The notes: a model not told the origin generated them from the sequence alone. Shown: positions 42,713-51,984, numbered from the stretch's first letter. The stretch is 64,000 bases of DNA from Marinobacterium_D sp050908845 (GCF_050908845.1 NZ_CP194171.1:4216001-4280000); one strand, 5' to 3'. Numbers and translations: made by a program.

Positions 42713-45502
42713 TCAGTTGTTTTCTGCCTGTTGCGCCAGATCATGCAGGTTCATCGGCCTGGCATAGTAGTAACCCTGGATCAGATCACAGCGGTTCGCG
42801 GTCAGAAACGCCACCTGCTCCTCGTTTTCGGCCCCCTCGGCCACAACTTTCAGGCCGAGTGCATGCGCCATGACAATCACTGTCTCGACAATGGTCTGGT
42901 CATCCGGGTCCTGGCCGATATCGGCAACGAAAGAGCGATCGATCTTCAGGTAATCGATCGGCATCCGCTTGAGGTATGACAGCGACGAGTAACCGGTACC
43001 GAAATCATCGATCGCCACCGCTATCCCCAGCTTCTTGATCGTCTGCAGTTGAAGGTTGGCCCGGGAGAAATCCTCCACCAGGGCACTTTCGGTGACCTCG
43101 ATACAGAAGCGCTCAGGATCGATAAACCCGTTGCTGACGGCGGTCTTTATCTGGCGCAGCCAGCTTTCACTCTGGAACTGACGGGTCGACAGGTTGATGC
43201 TGATCTTGCACGCTTTGAGCGGCGCCTGCTGGCAGTCCTTGGCCACCTGCTCGATCATCCACTCGGTCAGTTCCTCGATCAGGTCGGACTCCTCCGCCAC
43301 GGCGATAAACTCAACCGGTGACACCGCACCGATCTCGTTGCTGTACCAGCGCATCAGCGCCTCATAGATTCCCACCTCGCCGGTCAGAGGATCAACTTCC
43401 GGTTGATAGACCAGGCTCAGCTCCTCCCGCTGCCGCGCCAGTCTGAGGCCGTTTTTTATCTGCATGCGGCGGCGGTTTCGATCATCTATCTGGCTGTCAA
43501 AGAAGGCATAGCGGCCGCGTCCACAGTCCTTGGCGTGATACATCGCCGCATCGGCGTTGCGCATCAGCAGGTCGCTCTCATCGCCGTCCTTCGGTGCCAC
43601 CACGATGCCGATACTGCAGCCGATACGCAGCTCCTGATCATCGATGCTGTATGGCTCGCTGATCGCATCAATCAGCCTGCCGGCGATAACGCCAAGCTGC
43701 TCTGCTTCGTTGACATGGGGTACCAGCACGGTGAACTCATCGCCCCCGAGGCGGCAGGCGATATCCAGCTCGCGGAGCAGATGCTTGAGACGACTCGCGA
43801 CCTGTTCCAACAGTTGGTCGCCCCGTTCGTGACCGAAAGAGTCGTTCACCTCCTTGAAGCGATCCAGATCGATAAACAGCACGGCAAAGTGCTCATCGTA
43901 GCGCTTCAGGCGCTCCAGAGCCTGCTGCAGCTGCAGCTTGAACGACGCCCGGTTGTACAGCCCGGTCAAGGCATCAAAATAGGCCAGCTCCTGCAGTGAC
44001 GCCTCGGCCTGTTTCTCGGCACTGATATCCTGGTAGATGGCGAAGAAACCACTGACACGGCCGTCATTGTCCGTGATCGAACTCACCGACAGACGCGCCG
44101 GATAGACCGAGCCATCGCTGCGACGGCAGTCCAGATCCCCCTGCCATCGCCCCTCCTCGGCCAGGGCGCTGTCCACCTCCTTGATCAACGCTGGCGATCC
44201 AAGCCTGGGGTCCACCAGGTCGATTCTTTTGCCAACCAGCTGCTCCTTGGAGCTGCCGTAGATACGGGCAAAGGAGGCGTTCACTTCGACAATACGGCTT
44301 TTATCATCAAGCACTACGATGCCTTCCGAGGTGTTCTCAAAGATGCGCCGGGAGAGCACCACCAGCTGCTCGTTGGTTTCCTGCTCGGTGATATCCAGGG
44401 ACACGGTACAGACGGCGCGCCGGTCGCCATCCATGATGGGAAACTTGATCATGAACCAGGTGGTTTCCCGGCCTGCGTAGCTGGTTGTCAGGTGGAGCTG
44501 CATCGCTCCCCCCTTGGCCAGTACCTGGGCATTTAGCTGCTCGTGACGGCCCGATATCTGTTCCGGGAAATAACGCCTGATCGACAGTTTTGCCGCCACC
44601 GGGTCGTTACCGTAAAACTCGCGAAAGCGGGGATTCACATACAGGAACTCGTTTTCCTCGGTCACGATACTCACCAGCGCCGGCATATGGCTCATCACGC
44701 CGTCAAACAGCTGGATCTGATTTTCCAGCTCCCGTCGGCTGCAGTGCAGCGATGAAGCGAGCCGGTTCAGGGCCGTGGCGATCTGCCCCAGTTCATCCCT
44801 GCCCTCAAGCTCAACACCCGCGTGATAACGCCCCGCTTCCAGGTCACCAATACCCGCCATGATCCGTTTCAGCCTGCGGTTGACCAGGCGTTCGCCGGCA
44901 TACCAGACCAGGAAAGCACTCACCAGGATAAAGCCCGCGATCCAGAGAAAGAAATTGTCGATCCGGCCCAGCAGGTTGTTACCCAGCAGCCGGGTATCTA
45001 CCTCGATAATCAGCAGTCCGCGGCTGGACTGGCGCGCCTCCGCCGGGTCCGGCAATCGGACCGGCGCCGCTCCGTAGATGGTGTTCTCCTGTGGCGAATC
45101 GTAAAAACTCAGGCCGCCGGAGCGCTTAATCTCGGCCAGAAAGGAGGCCGGCAGGTGAAGGTTGAGGCGTTCAATCTCCTGGCCGCGGTCTGCAAGCCGT
45201 GAAGAGGCCAGCACCCGCTCCTTGTCGTCGAGAACAATCAGGTGTTTGACATACCTGCGCATGCTGGTCGCGGCGACCTCGCGCTGAACGCCTTGCAGGT
45301 CCCCGCGCAGCAGCAGGTATTCGAGGGATCCCTGCAGCCGGTTGACCGAATAGCTGATCTCGGTCCGGGCATTGGAATCGGTCAGGAACAACAGATAGGG
45401 ACGCGCAACGAAGAGGACGAACAGCAGCGCCAGAACGCCGCCAATCAGAATGAACAGCGGTAACATCAAACGCAGTGGAGGTGACGCCAGTTTCAATCCC
45501 AT
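42713..45502 (-). CDS. PAS/GGDEF/EAL membrane sensor for cyclic di-GMP
   Basis: A 929-residue protein. Residues 12-33 form one helix and 185-203 a second, enclosing a periplasmic sensor of about 150 residues. A HAMP-like region (204-255) follows, then two PAS domains (about 264-375 and 385-495, the second ending in AIYQDISAEKQAE), GGDEF (about 505-665) and EAL (about 690-925). The cyclase motif is intact (GGDEF at 586-590) with an inhibitory RxxD site five residues upstream (RELD, 577-580). The phosphodiesterase motif is intact (YEALMRW, EAL at 714-716; DDFGTGYSS). Either activity is possible. Its start overlaps the binding-protein gene by ten bases. Confidence 0.92.
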   Translation of the reverse strand: MGLKLASPPLRLMLPLFILIGGVLALLFVLFVARPYLLFLTDSNARTEISYSVNRLQGSLEYLLLRGDLQGVQREVAATSMRRYVKHLIVLDDKERVLASSRLADRGQEIERLNLHLPASFLAEIKRSGGLSFYDSPQENTIYGAAPVRLPDPAEARQSSRGLLIIEVDTRLLGNNLLGRIDNFFLWIAGFILVSAFLVWYAGERLVNRRLKRIMAGIGDLEAGRYHAGVELEGRDELGQIATALNRLASSLHCSRRELENQIQLFDGVMSHMPALVSIVTEENEFLYVNPRFREFYGNDPVAAKLSIRRYFPEQISGRHEQLNAQVLAKGGAMQLHLTTSYAGRETTWFMIKFPIMDGDRRAVCTVSLDITEQETNEQLVVLSRRIFENTSEGIVVLDDKSRIVEVNASFARIYGSSKEQLVGKRIDLVDPRLGSPALIKEVDSALAEEGRWQGDLDCRRSDGSVYPARLSVSSITDNDGRVSGFFAIYQDISAEKQAEASLQELAYFDALTGLYNRASFKLQLQQALERLKRYDEHFAVLFIDLDRFKEVNDSFGHERGDQLLEQVASRLKHLLRELDIACRLGGDEFTVLVPHVNEAEQLGVIAGRLIDAISEPYSIDDQELRIGCSIGIVVAPKDGDESDLLMRNADAAMYHAKDCGRGRYAFFDSQIDDRNRRRMQIKNGLRLARQREELSLVYQPEVDPLTGEVGIYEALMRWYSNEIGAVSPVEFIAVAEESDLIEELTEWMIEQVAKDCQQAPLKACKISINLSTRQFQSESWLRQIKTAVSNGFIDPERFCIEVTESALVEDFSRANLQLQTIKKLGIAVAIDDFGTGYSSLSYLKRMPIDYLKIDRSFVADIGQDPDDQTIVETVIVMAHALGLKVVAEGAENEEQVAFLTANRCDLIQGYYYARPMNLHDLAQQAENN

Positions 45503-46440
45503 ACAGACTGCGCCGCCACGATTCGATCCAGGTCAATTTTCTCGGTGAGCAGTTTTTTCTCCTCCATGATCCGGTACACGCGCTGTGCCTGGGTACCTAT
45601 GTTAGCTTCATTGCCGTATAGCATATCCTGAACCTCTGCCCGACCGGGAATCCTGAGCCCCTGCAGCGCTATTGCCACCTGTTCCTTGCTAAGGCCAAGC
45701 CGGTCCGTCATCAGACTCTGGGCTTCCGCGGGATTTTTCTGCAGGAACTCCACACCTCGATACCAGGCTTTAATCAGATGCTTGATCGCCTCGGGACGCT
45801 CGCTTAGCACCTCGCCACGAGCCACGAACAGGTCGATAATCTCACCGGGTATTTCACGACTGCTGAACACCTCTGTTGCGCCGGCAGCCAGCAGGCGGGA
45901 GCGCACCGGCTCGAAGGTCACCACGGCATCAACGCGTCCTGACAGGAAGGCTTTCTCGTGCATGTCCACCGACAGGGGAACCGGCTGTATATCGGCCAGT
46001 GTCATACCGGATTTACTGAGTGCGCGGGACAGGAAATAAGCGCCCAGCGCCGTGGAGTCGACACCGACCCTGCGCCCTTTCAGCGCCTGCATACTGCTGG
46101 CTCCACGTGTCAGTACCGCATCGGCACCGAACGAGGTGTTGGTAACAAGCAGAATCTGCAGGTCGTCCACCTCCTGCGCCAGCAGCAGCGTTTCATCCAG
46201 CGTCAGGGCGGCGAGATCCAGGGCGCCGTTGCGGAAGCCGCGCATCACTTCACCGGTGGACAACAATTCCACAAGGCGCAGCTGTTCGCTGTCCAGGTAG
46301 CCCTGAGAGCGCGCCAGATAGATGGGCTCATATCCGGGCCAAACCACGGTGCCTAATCGCAGCGGTTGCTTGTCGTCGGCACATCCCGACACCAGTATCG
46401 CCATCAGTAGCCATGTCAGGCAGTGGCGGATATAGATCAT
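45493..46440 (-). CDS. Periplasmic-binding lipoprotein (NMT1/SsuA-like), upstream of the c-di-GMP sensor
   Basis: A 315-residue binding protein of the NMT1/SsuA-like family. It has a lipoprotein signal (AILVSGCAD, Cys at about 20). The family motif RLGTVVWPGYEPIYLARSQGYL and the second-lobe stretch DAVVTFEPVRSRLLAAGA are clear. There is no permease or ATPase next to it; instead its 3' end overlaps the sensor gene. A ligand sensor that presents its ligand to the sensor's periplasmic domain is the best guess, as in NspS-MbaA of Vibrio cholerae. Confidence 0.87.
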   Translation of the reverse strand: MIYIRHCLTWLLMAILVSGCADDKQPLRLGTVVWPGYEPIYLARSQGYLDSEQLRLVELLSTGEVMRGFRNGALDLAALTLDETLLLAQEVDDLQILLVTNTSFGADAVLTRGASSMQALKGRRVGVDSTALGAYFLSRALSKSGMTLADIQPVPLSVDMHEKAFLSGRVDAVVTFEPVRSRLLAAGATEVFSSREIPGEIIDLFVARGEVLSERPEAIKHLIKAWYRGVEFLQKNPAEAQSLMTDRLGLSKEQVAIALQGLRIPGRAEVQDMLYGNEANIGTQAQRVYRIMEEKKLLTEKIDLDRIVAAQSVWD

Positions 46441-47059
46441 TGAGCTTTCCCGCAGCAGAAACGCTTTTCCGACCGCAGCGCCAGGGCTGCCGGCCTCCCG
46501 TTGAGCCTAATTTACTCCAGCCAAAAACAGCCAACCAGCCTAAATGTCGCCCGTTACTGTCAGAGTTATAAACAAAAACTATGCACAGACCCTTTCAGGG
46601 TCGTGACTGGATGGGCGTTTCCCCCAGAGCCGAGAAGTTATCAACACAACCCACACAGTCATCCCAACACTCTACCCACAGGGAAAAGCGCCCGGGAGTC
46701 CTGACCTTCTATGACACCCAGGTTGCAAACAGAATCTGTGTGCAACTGTGAGGATAAGTTTGGGACATCACGAGGAATTAAGATTCAAAGCCCCGTCATA
46801 CCTGGGCTGAAGAAAAGCGATCACTAATCATACAGCGTGGGAAAACTTTTGATGACCGGAAAAATGTCAACAGGCAAATCGGGCCAATTTGCCTGTTTAC
46901 AACGCTGAGGGCAGGTGATCTACCTCGTTTATCCCCAAGGATTACTCACAGAAACGTCGATCAAAGGTTATCCACTGGGGGTAAGTTGACTGGATGCTCC
47001 AGCGTGAAGGGATCGCAGTGTATAAAAGAGAGAAAACAAGCGGGACTTATACCAATTAC
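46441..47059. other. 619-base non-coding region with DnaA-box-like motifs
   Basis: No gene is supported here. Five motifs are one base away from the DnaA-box consensus TTATNCACA: 46638-46646, 46749-46757 (minus), 46929-46937, 46942-46950 and 46968-46976, three of them within 48 bases. A strong hairpin lies at 46869-46897. The region must contain the promoter of the minus-strand lipoprotein/sensor operon and the 3' end of the NlpC gene. Confidence 0.45.
46869..46897 (-). terminator. Hairpin downstream of the NlpC/P60 gene
   Basis: AACAGGCAAAT and ATTTGCCTGTT are an eleven-base perfect inverted repeat with a seven-base loop. On the minus strand it is followed by GACATTTTTCC. It could end the NlpC/P60 transcript, although it lies about 160 bases beyond its stop. 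Confidence 0.5.
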
Positions 47060-47527
47060 TCAGTCGGCAAATCGCCTGGAGGTCCAGTAGTGGCGACGCC
47101 AGTAGGGGTTATCCAGCGATGAGATAACCACACCTCGGCTGGTGGAGGCGTGCAGGAACTCTCCCCCGCCGATGTAGATGCCCACATGGCGGGTACGCCA
47201 GCCGGTTTTGAAAAACACCAGGTCAGCCACTTCCAGTTCATCACGATCAACACTGTAACCGAGTTCAACCTGGCTTTCGGTGGTGCGGGGCAGCTTCATA
47301 CCGTACAGATCATCGAACACCCGGTAGACAAATCCGGAGCAGTCGATACCACTGCGGCCCAGCCCGCCCAGACGGTAGGGGGTTCCTTTCCAGGACTGAT
47401 ACTGGCCGTGCAGATCGGCGCGGCGGGAATAATCGGAATCGGGAAGGTTTGGGGATGAATAGCGTGGGCCGTTACTGCTGCACCCCGCCAACAGTGCAAC
47501 GACAAGAACAGCAATATAGACTCGCAT
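47060..47527 (-). CDS. NlpC/P60 (C40) peptidoglycan hydrolase lipoprotein
   Basis: A 155-residue lipoprotein of the MepS/NlpC type. The signal is VLVVALLAGCSSN (Cys at about 16). The catalytic Cys lies in SGIDCSGFVYRVF, and the His in RHVGIYIGGGEFLHASTSRG; the peptidase therefore looks complete. It would cut D-Glu-DAP or similar links in the wall. I start at the ATG at 47527; a longer in-frame version would add an N-terminus incompatible with a signal peptide. Confidence 0.92.
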   Translation of the reverse strand: MRVYIAVLVVALLAGCSSNGPRYSSPNLPDSDYSRRADLHGQYQSWKGTPYRLGGLGRSGIDCSGFVYRVFDDLYGMKLPRTTESQVELGYSVDRDELEVADLVFFKTGWRTRHVGIYIGGGEFLHASTSRGVVISSLDNPYWRRHYWTSRRFAD

Positions 47528-47624
47528 CACCCTGCCCCCTCTGAAGTCGCTGCCGGACCGGCCAACAGCCCTCCAAGCTTTTGTATTCAAAAGATCGGGT
47601 GAACGCAAGTTCACGCCCTGTCGG

Positions 47625-47656
47625 ATAAAAAAACAGCGCCGTGATGGCGCTGTTCC
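47625..47656 (-). terminator. Terminator of the peroxiredoxin-glutaredoxin gene
   Basis: AACAGCGCC and GGCGCTGTT, nine pairs around a five-base loop, followed on the minus strand by seven T. It lies about 30 bases beyond the stop. Confidence 0.88.
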
Positions 47657-47682
47657 TGACAGGTTTCGGCTACAGAGTCCTG

Positions 47683-48417
47683 TTAGCGAGCCAACCAGTG
47701 CTCCAGCTCATCGGCGCCGCCCACATGTTCGCCATCGATGAAGATCTGCGGCACGGTGCCACGGCCACTGATCGCCGCCAACGTGGAGTAGGTGATGCCG
47801 TTTTGCCCCAACTGGATCTCTTCGTAGGCCATCCCCTTCTCTGCCAGATGCTTCTTGGCGCGCACACAGTGCGGGCAGCCTGGCTTGGTGATCATTGAAA
47901 CCCGGTATGGCAACTCGGCCTTGGGGTTGATGTAATCGAGCATCGTATCGGCGTCTGACACTTCGAACGGGTCGCCCGGCACATCCGGCTCGATGAACAT
48001 CTTTTCGATCACGCCATCCTTCACCAGCATGGAGTAGCGCCAGCTGCGCTTGCCAAAGCCCAGGTCACGTTTTTCTACCAGCATCCCCATACCTTCGGAG
48101 AACTCGCCGTTACCGTCCGGCAGCATGTAAAGGTTGGCGGCGCTTTGATCACCGGCCCAGGCGCTCATAACGAACGGATCATTTACCGACAGACAGATGA
48201 TGCTATCCACACCTTCACGTTTGAATACCGGCGCCAGTTCGTTGTACCGCGGCAAATGGGTGCTTGAGCAGGTCGGCGTATAGGCACCGGGCAGCGCGAA
48301 CAGGATCACGGTTTTACCGGCAAACAGCTCTTCCGTGGTGACATTGACCCACTCATTATTCACTCGGGTGGGGAAAGTGACTTCGGGGACACGCTGTCCT
48401 TCACGATTTTCCAACAT
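47683..48417 (-). CDS. Peroxiredoxin-glutaredoxin fusion
   Basis: A 244-residue hybrid enzyme that reduces peroxides using glutathione. The N-terminal Prx5-type domain (about 1-165) has the peroxidatic Cys in PGAYTPTCSSTHLP. The C-terminal glutaredoxin domain (about 170-244) has CPHC in TKPGCPHCVRAKKHL, with GTVPQIFIDGEHVGG, as in Haemophilus PGdx. I start at the ATG at 48417, with AGGAG seven bases upstream. An OxyR-like half-site and a perfect TATAAT lie 75-105 bases upstream. Confidence 0.95.
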   Translation of the reverse strand: MLENREGQRVPEVTFPTRVNNEWVNVTTEELFAGKTVILFALPGAYTPTCSSTHLPRYNELAPVFKREGVDSIICLSVNDPFVMSAWAGDQSAANLYMLPDGNGEFSEGMGMLVEKRDLGFGKRSWRYSMLVKDGVIEKMFIEPDVPGDPFEVSDADTMLDYINPKAELPYRVSMITKPGCPHCVRAKKHLAEKGMAYEEIQLGQNGITYSTLAAISGRGTVPQIFIDGEHVGGADELEHWLAR

Positions 48418-48489
48418 CTTGTTCTCCTCGGATCTCATTGATTTGCAACTGGGTTCAGAGTAACCGCAGGAGAGGTAAGGGAAAAATTA

Positions 48490-48522
48490 ATTATAGATAA
48501 ACAAGCAATAGCTTTGAGCTAT
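48490..48522 (-). promoter_or_regulatory. OxyR-like half-site and -10 of the peroxiredoxin gene
   Basis: On the minus strand ATAGCTCAAAGCTAT (48522-48508) matches every fixed position of the OxyR half-site ATAGnTnnnAnCTAT. Twelve bases downstream is a perfect TATAAT (48495-48490), and the -35 is weak and overlaps the half-site. A second half-site is poor. Peroxide induction of this gene by OxyR would be expected. Confidence 0.6.
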
Positions 48523-48636
48523 TTCAATAAACTGCCGTTATCGATTTCACGGCGATGAAGATACCCAATATTCGGCTCGACCTGCGTGCGTCGAAAATCG
48601 CTGGGAACACACCCCTTGCTGCAATGCACCAGGATG

Positions 48637-48672
48637 TTACCCACACTTATCCCCGGTATCTGTGGATAAGTG
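48637..48672. other. Cluster of DnaA-box-like motifs upstream of the DEAD-box gene
   Basis: TTACCCACA (48637), TTATCCCCG (48648) and a perfect TTATCCACA on the minus strand (48669-48661) lie within 36 bases. The last two form an inverted repeat CACTTATCC / GGATAAGTG. They could bind DnaA and titrate it or regulate nearby genes. Confidence 0.45.
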
Positions 48673-48842
48673 CTGGAAGAGTACGGGGGCAACTCAACCA
48701 AGGGGGCGCAGCAAGCGCGCTGGCAAACTCTGTTCATCCATTGATCGGCGTTACGCCGCTTTTCTGCTAGGATTCGTCTTTACATACACAAAGCGCAGAG
48801 CCTCCTTCAGCGCTATCCCATTTTGCGGAGAAATACCCCCCC

Positions 48843-50171
48843 GTGTTCGATGAGTTATCTCTTCATGAACGCCTGATGAAGGCGATCGATACCCTGGGTT
48901 TCACCAAGCCCACCGAAGTGCAGGCCACTGCACTGCCCCCCGCACTCGAAGGCAAGGACCTGATGGTCAGCGCAGAGACCGGCAGCGGCAAAACCCTGGC
49001 GTTTCTGCTGCCGATTCTGCAGCGCTGCGTTGAAGTATCAGCGCCGCGCAGCGGGACCCGCGGCCTGATCCTGACGCCAACCCGCGAGCTGGCCGAGCAG
49101 GTCACCGCGATGTGCGAAAAGCTCGCCGCTTTTACCCGCGTCACAGCCCTGTCGGTCTGCGGTGGAGAGAACTACGAGAATCAGGCGGCCAAGATCCGCA
49201 AGAATCCGGAGATCATCGTCGGCACCCCGGGGCGCATCAAGGAGCACCTGGAGCGCAGGACCCTGGATTTCGACGACCTCGAATTCCTGGTTCTCGACGA
49301 AGCGGACCGGATGCTCGATATGGGCTTCCGCGAAGAGGTGCTGTTTGTCACCGACGCCTGCCGTTCTGAGCGTCAGAGCATGCTGTTCTCCGCGACCCTG
49401 ACCCATCGAGGCGTCGGCGACATCCTCGATCGCGTGCTGAAGGAGCCGGAAACGATCCAGCTCAGCACCGCTCAGACGGAACTGACCCACATCCGTCAGC
49501 AAGTGATCCTGGCGGACGATGCCAAGCTCAAGGAACGTCAGCTCGAGTGGCTGCTGAAGAACGAAACGTACGACAAGGCGATCGTCTTCACCAACTACCG
49601 TGCCCTCAGCGAATCACTCAATTCCAAGCTGCAGACCAAGGGACTGCGCGTGGGTGTGCTGCACGGTGAACTCAGCCAGCCGGAACGTACCCGCGTACTC
49701 AACCTGCTGCGCGAGGGCCGCATCAATATCCTGATCACCACCGATGTAGCAGCGCGCGGCCTGGATATCGAAGGCATCGACCTGGTCGTTAACTTCGACC
49801 TGGCGCGCAGCGGTGACGAACATGTACACCGCGTTGGCCGTACCGGCCGCAGCGGTCGCGAGGGCTTGGCGATCTGTCTGATCGCGCCCAACGAGTGGAA
49901 CCTGAAGGCCAGTATCGAACGCTACCTGCACCTCAAATTCGAACCGCGCACGCTGCAAGGCATCGAAGGCAGCTATCGCGGGCCGAAAAAGGTGAAGAGC
50001 AACGGTAAGGCCGCCGGTACCCGCAAGAAGAAAGACAGCAAGAAGGCCGGGGATAAGCCGAAAGAGAAGAAACGCGCGCGGGATAAAAAGCAGGTGGGCA
50101 AACGCCGTGCTCAGCCGGCAGCGCCGACGCCCATCAGCAACGACGGTTTTGCGCCGCTGAAGAAAAAGTAG
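48843..50171 (+). CDS. DEAD-box RNA helicase
   Basis: A 442-residue helicase with all conserved motifs: Q (KPTEVQ), I (AETGSGKT), Ia (PTRELAEQ), II (DEAD), III (SAT), V (TTDVAARGLD) and VI (HRVGRTGR). After residue about 380 a Lys/Arg-rich tail (KKVKSNGKAAGTRKKKDSKK) could hold it on RNA. It may aid ribosome assembly or RNA decay, like SrmB or RhlE, but I cannot choose. It starts with GTG; the nearest GGAG lies 12 bases upstream, a wide spacing. Confidence 0.93.
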   Translation: MFDELSLHERLMKAIDTLGFTKPTEVQATALPPALEGKDLMVSAETGSGKTLAFLLPILQRCVEVSAPRSGTRGLILTPTRELAEQVTAMCEKLAAFTRVTALSVCGGENYENQAAKIRKNPEIIVGTPGRIKEHLERRTLDFDDLEFLVLDEADRMLDMGFREEVLFVTDACRSERQSMLFSATLTHRGVGDILDRVLKEPETIQLSTAQTELTHIRQQVILADDAKLKERQLEWLLKNETYDKAIVFTNYRALSESLNSKLQTKGLRVGVLHGELSQPERTRVLNLLREGRINILITTDVAARGLDIEGIDLVVNFDLARSGDEHVHRVGRTGRSGREGLAICLIAPNEWNLKASIERYLHLKFEPRTLQGIEGSYRGPKKVKSNGKAAGTRKKKDSKKAGDKPKEKKRARDKKQVGKRRAQPAAPTPISNDGFAPLKKK

Positions 50172-50194
50172 GTTCAGCGGCGACACCAGAAAAC

Positions 50195-50224
50195 CAGCCC
50201 TGCCCGAAACGGCGGGGCTTTTTC
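50195..50224 (+). terminator. Terminator after the DEAD-box gene
   Basis: AGCCCTGCC and GGCGGGGCT pair (one G-T) around a six-base loop, followed by TTTTT. Good rho-independent terminator. Confidence 0.82.
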
Positions 50225-50449
50225 TTCGCTTTTTGCATCGATTCCGGCCCCAAAACCTACAACACTTTGATGCAAAAAACAGCACAATGTCGACAACTTT
50301 GTTGCAAATTTAGACTAATAGACTAGATCCCCACCCTAGAGCCGGGCCTCTATCCCTTTATAATCGCCCTTCTTATAACTACCCCTTCGTCGGCAGCAAT
50401 AACTCCAACTCCACACTTGTCGACAATTAAAAGATCTGAGGAAAGTCCT

Positions 50450-51964
50450 ATGTCTTCCGAATCACGCATTCGTTGCGCGGCTCTGCGCGCTCGCGTCATG
50501 AGCGCCGCAGCGGCGGCCGAGCTGATCCCTGCAGGTATCAATGTCGGCATGAGCGGTTTTACCGGCGCGGGTTATCCCAAGGCTGTTCCCGGCGCCCTGG
50601 CAGAGCGTATCCGCAAGCTTAACGCCGCCGGGAACGACCCCTTCCGTATCAGCATATGGACCGGCGCATCCACCGCTCCGGAACTGGATGGTGTGCTGGC
50701 CGAAGTGGACGGCATCGACATGCGTCTGCCGTTCCAGAGCGACCCCATCTGCCGTGACCGCATCAACACCGGCAAGATGGATTACGTGGATATCCACCTG
50801 TCTGAAGTATCCCAGTACGCCTGGTCCGGCTTCCTCGGCAAGATGGATCTGGCGGTGATCGAAGTGGCCGGCATTCGTGAAGACGGCAGCCTGATTCCCT
50901 CATCCTCGGTGGGTAACAACAAGACCTGGATCGAGCAGGCGGACAAGATCATCCTCGAGGTCAACAGCAAACAGAACGCCAAGCTGGAAGGGATGCACGA
51001 TGTCTATTACGGCACCGCCCTGCCGCCGAACCGCAAGCCGATCATGATTACCGATCCCTCTGACCGCATCGGCGAGCCCTACCTGGCCTGCCCGATGGAC
51101 AAGGTGATCGCCGTGGTGGAGACCTCCGCTGCCGATCGCAACACCCCGTTCAAGGCGCCGGACGAGACTTCCCGCAAGATTGCGGAGCACATTCTCAACT
51201 TCTTCCACCGCGAGATCGAGCTGGGCCGACTGCCGAAAGAGCTGCTGCCGATCCAGTCCGGTGTCGGCAACATCCCCAACGCCGTGCTCGAAGGCCTGGA
51301 TGCCGGTCCGTTCAAAAACCTGACCGCCTTCACCGAGGTGATCCAGGACGGCATGCTGAAGATGCTCAAATCCGGCACCCTCGCGACCGCATCGGCCACC
51401 GCGTTTTCGCTGAGCCCAGAGGGGATCGCCGAGTTCGATAACAACATCGATCTCTACCGCGACAAGATCATCCTGCGCCAGCAGGATATCAGCAACCATC
51501 CGGAACTGGCCCGTCGCCTGGGCGTGATCGCCATGAATGGCCTTATCGAGGCGGACCTTTACGGCAACATCAACTCCACCCATATCATGGGCACGCGGAT
51601 GATGAACGGCATCGGCGGCTCCGGCGACTTTGCCCGTAACGGCTACCTGTCGATCTTCGTATCACCGTCGACCGCGAAAAATGGCGCCATCTCCGCCATC
51701 GTGCCGATGGTCTCCCATGTGGATCACACCGAGCACGATGTGAAGATCATCGTCACCGAGCAGGGCCTTGCTGACCTGCGTGGCCTGTCACCGCGCCAGC
51801 GCGCCCACGAGATCATCAACAACTGCGCCCACCCGGATTTCCGCCCGGCGCTAATGGACTACTACGAACGCGCCCTGCACTCTGGCCGCGGCATGCACAC
51901 ACCGCACCTATTGGAAGAGGCGCTGAGCTGGCACGTGCGTTACGAAACTCAGGGGCAGATGTAA
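50450..51964 (+). CDS. Acetyl-CoA hydrolase/succinyl-CoA:acetate CoA-transferase family
   Basis: A 504-residue enzyme of the Ach1/SucCoA-transferase family, which moves CoA between succinyl-CoA and acetate. The start IRCAALRARVMSAAAAAELIPAGINVGMSGFTGAGYPK, the glutamyl-CoA catalytic region IIVTEQGLADLRG (Glu in TEQGL), and the GxGG motif MMNGIGGSGDF are present. It begins at the ATG at 50450, with GAGGA seven bases upstream. It could support the TCA cycle or acetate use. Codon use is strongly optimal, suggesting good expression. Confidence 0.9.
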   Translation: MSSESRIRCAALRARVMSAAAAAELIPAGINVGMSGFTGAGYPKAVPGALAERIRKLNAAGNDPFRISIWTGASTAPELDGVLAEVDGIDMRLPFQSDPICRDRINTGKMDYVDIHLSEVSQYAWSGFLGKMDLAVIEVAGIREDGSLIPSSSVGNNKTWIEQADKIILEVNSKQNAKLEGMHDVYYGTALPPNRKPIMITDPSDRIGEPYLACPMDKVIAVVETSAADRNTPFKAPDETSRKIAEHILNFFHREIELGRLPKELLPIQSGVGNIPNAVLEGLDAGPFKNLTAFTEVIQDGMLKMLKSGTLATASATAFSLSPEGIAEFDNNIDLYRDKIILRQQDISNHPELARRLGVIAMNGLIEADLYGNINSTHIMGTRMMNGIGGSGDFARNGYLSIFVSPSTAKNGAISAIVPMVSHVDHTEHDVKIIVTEQGLADLRGLSPRQRAHEIINNCAHPDFRPALMDYYERALHSGRGMHTPHLLEEALSWHVRYETQGQM

Positions 51965-51984
51965 GGGACTGCTGCCCTCACACC

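Noticed and set aside
46441..48842. Chromosomal replication origin at the DnaA-box-like clusters
   Set aside because: No dnaA, dnaN, mnmG, rpmH or parAB genes are near, and most boxes carry one mismatch; a titration or regulatory site is more likely if they are real.
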